From assembly GCF_964204865.1 (NCBI RefSeq), contig NC_135252.1, forward strand, positions 9,693,383 to 9,757,382: 64,000 bases of DNA, given 5' to 3'. Made by a program: the position numbers and the translations under genes. Below, one piece after another: positions 62,801 to 64,000 of this stretch; position 1 is the stretch's first letter; each line of letters opens with the position of its first letter. The DNA comes from Styela clava. Its lineage: Eukaryota; Chordata; Ascidiacea; Stolidobranchia; Styelidae. The notes beneath the pieces are model-generated. The model saw nothing but the letters and a program-made list of their open reading frames with translations. It did no database searches and was not told the origin of the DNA.

Positions 62801-63620
62801 TGCCTAATTGAGTTCAGGATATGTTTGAGCCTTGCAGTAAACAATTTCCTAAATAGTTGGGCATGATGGTCTATCGGTCTAGCTTATTGTATTGATATTA
62901 ACTAATGTTTGGATGCTGATTAGTGCTACTATTTAAACTATTGGTTGTACACTATTCAACCCATCCTGCCCTGAATGAAAACAGTCAAAAACTATGTCTA
63001 ACTGTAGAATTTTTGATCATTTCAAATCTTAGTATCTTTATACGTGTATGTCTGAACAGGGATGCCAGCGAAAATTTACCAATGAGCCTTGACTACAGGT
63101 TGTGAAAATTTTTCCTCCGAGCTCCGACACACACATCAATTTTAATAAAAGTAATTAAAATGTTAGCTAATGCAGGCGTCCTGTAGTAGGATGTTAAGAA
63201 AGTTTAGTGAATGCAATACTCTTTAGTTTCCATAGGAAATTTCGATTTTTTTGATATTATGAAAATTCGCCCTTTGTATCTGTAATAATGTGCCAATTTC
63301 TCGACTATACAAACAACCCTGTATTTAAACCTAGTCCTACAGCTATTTATTAATCACGCCATGAACTAAACTTTGTTACAATATTACAGGCATGTATGGA
63401 TGGTTTTCCACCAAATGATGTTCGACATGTTATTGGTTCTTCACTGCCAAGTTCTCATCACGATTCATATGGTCCAACTACAACAAATTCAGACTATTTT
63501 TTACATTCTCGGCAAATGCCTTCGAGATCTCAAGAGGAAACTCCAATTTCTACAAACGCAACTGTTATTTTGAAACCAACGGAAGAATTTATTCGTGGTA
63601 TATCAAAGGAGAATGGAACG
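50837..63620 (+). CDS. Coiled-coil protein resembling TBK1-binding adaptors (AZI2/TBKBP1/TANK), 3' end outside window
   Basis: Vertebrate relatives are cytosolic scaffolds that bind the kinase TBK1 in interferon and NF-kB signalling. Exons: 50837-50912, 52379-52463, 55317-55473, 56257-56436, 57348-57500, 57624-57716, 58163-58294, 58970-59091, 61117-61286, 62443-62576, 63390-63620. All junctions keep frame, giving 511 residues before the last donor (GTTAGT), after which the gene runs off the window. Residues 68-95 (FASHHALLTAY, then a coiled coil) strongly resemble the conserved N-terminus of AZI2 and TBKBP1 (SHFAL-TAY). Heptad-rich Glu/Lys/Gln coiled coil continues to about 292. Exon 9 (333-389) has RGELNDLKTRAAEQSHILSA, like the TBK1-binding helix. 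Exons 10-11 are Ser/Pro/Asn-rich. The zinc finger found at the C-terminus of TBKBP1 would lie outside the window. An in-frame TGA precedes the ATG. Coding status is firm; the family call is by remembered similarity, and another coiled-coil protein remains possible. Confidence 0.75.
51085..51155 (-). repeat. tRNA-like SINE head in intron 1 of the adaptor-like gene
   Basis: GGACTCGAACCTACAACC is the reverse of a tRNA B-box region, and AACCTAACCACTGCGACAT is the reverse of a T-stem/anticodon-like part. The segment does not extend into a full cloverleaf, so it reads as a SINE head. Confidence 0.45.
52464..55316. other. Long intron 2 of the adaptor-like gene
   Basis: This 2.85-kb AT-rich intron is the longest in the gene. 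I saw no complete transposon, RNA gene or splice-flanked coding frame in it. The exons on both sides join in phase 2 without needing another exon. Confidence 0.6.
57945..58050 (-). repeat. tRNA-like SINE fragment
   Basis: GGACTCGAGACTTCAACC and TTTAACGCTTTAAGCCACTA are decayed reverse B-box and A-box-like words about 50 bp apart, in the intron before exon 7 of the adaptor-like gene. Confidence 0.4.
59782..60419. mobile_element. Non-autonomous hAT element (638 bp) in intron 8 of the adaptor-like gene
   Basis: The left end CAGTTGTTCTCAACCTGTGG and right end ATGGTTGAGAACCACTG are inverted repeats, flanked by the perfect 8-bp duplication TTTTAATA (59774-59781 and 60420-60427). TACGCG/TGCGGCC-type words lie near both ends. 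No transposase frame. Confidence 0.9.
60605..60780 (+). repeat. tRNA-like SINE copy
   Basis: TGGCTTAGTGGGTAAAGCAT is a clear A-box-like start, as in tRNA genes. A weakened B region (GGTTACACTCAGCTCC) follows after about 40 bp, then TTCATGCAGGGTGTCATAAA and CCGAACTGGTAATAAAACT. It lies in an intron of the adaptor-like gene. Confidence 0.5.
62150..62335 (+). repeat. SINE copy of the 25627 family
   Basis: The words CTTAGCGTTACAAATTCGGT, TACCCTGCGTGGGTTC and ACGAGGGGCCGTGGTTTGCC match the KANSL2 intron copy in order. The B box is damaged by a deletion. Confidence 0.6.
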
Positions 63621-63849
63621 GTTAGTTCTCTATTGTTATTGCCGGGTGATGTAATATCGGAATCAAAATCTTTTTAGAAATGGTCACAAATTGAACTTTT
63701 GGGCACTGCACCAAATTTTAAAAATATGCTAACTTGCTTTATTCCTTATTGAATGTAAATTGAAGGTGAATTGATATTATTGATATTGCAGATACTTGCT
63801 TTTGTTATAATTGAAGCAATGCATCTGAAATAGGTAACTGGTTAACTAT

Positions 63850-63965
63850 TCCATACCCAACATGGACTGGTAATCAGACAAGAGGCTGTGCCATATGATT
63901 CCTTTCTTCCAGGATACATATACAAATCCTACTCCTAGCGAAATATTTTTGGTTTAGCAAAGCAG
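63850..63965 (+). repeat. SINE body fragment
   Basis: TTCCATACCCAACATGGACT, GGTAATCAGACAAGAGGCTG and CAAATCCTACTCCTAGCG match the 3' body of the 25627 SINE. The tRNA-like head is absent. Confidence 0.5.
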
Positions 63966-64000
63966 ACTGAATTAAAGTTATTTGAACCCCAAATCTAAAT

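Noticed and set aside
1..64000. CRISPR array, operon or prokaryotic gene content
   Set aside because: No regularly spaced short repeats are seen and all real genes are intron-containing animal genes.

Overview
The window looks like nuclear DNA of an invertebrate animal, most likely a tunicate (ascidian-type chordate). The sequence is AT-rich. Its genes are split into many exons joined by GT-AG introns whose phases fit. One gene is a solitary posterior-class Hox gene. The intergenic and intronic DNA is full of small non-autonomous DNA transposons (mainly hAT type, several with perfect 8-bp target duplications), tRNA-derived SINE copies and foldback elements. The tunicate assignment is inference; another invertebrate deuterostome is possible.

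Layout. 1-3.3 kb: no gene seen. 3.4-7.5 kb, minus strand: a two-exon posterior Hox gene of about 445 residues. A 112-bp tandem duplication covers its start codon and places a 22-codon upstream ORF in front of it. 7.6-19.4 kb: a long stretch with no gene I can support. 19.4-25.1 kb: repeats, one or two orphan exon-like ORFs and a decayed transposon-encoded cysteine-rich ORF. 25.46-33.04 kb, plus strand: a 13-exon KANSL2 gene (NSL histone acetyltransferase complex) of about 903 residues, with four Cys/His clusters in vertebrate spacing and a long acidic/Ser-rich C-terminal extension. 34.37-38.34 kb, minus strand: a five-exon gene for a 319-residue TIR-domain protein, with every intron in phase 1. 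39-48.9 kb: almost entirely transposons, including hAT elements of 1289, 2296 and 870 bp, foldbacks, and a decayed hAT transposase. 49.9-50.24 kb: an exon-like ORF of unknown identity. 50.84 kb to the right edge, plus strand: at least 11 exons (511 residues so far) of a coiled-coil protein that resembles the TBK1-binding adaptor family (AZI2/NAP1, TBKBP1/SINTBAD, TANK). It runs off the window.

The four main genes have different roles: axial patterning (Hox), chromatin acetylation (KANSL2), and two likely parts of innate immune signalling (a TIR adaptor-like protein and a TBK1-adaptor-like protein) about 12.5 kb apart on opposite strands. In vertebrates TIR adaptors act upstream of TBK1, so the pair is worth notice. 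Nothing in the sequence shows that they are co-regulated. All gene models were assembled by hand from splice sites and phase; no transcript evidence was available.
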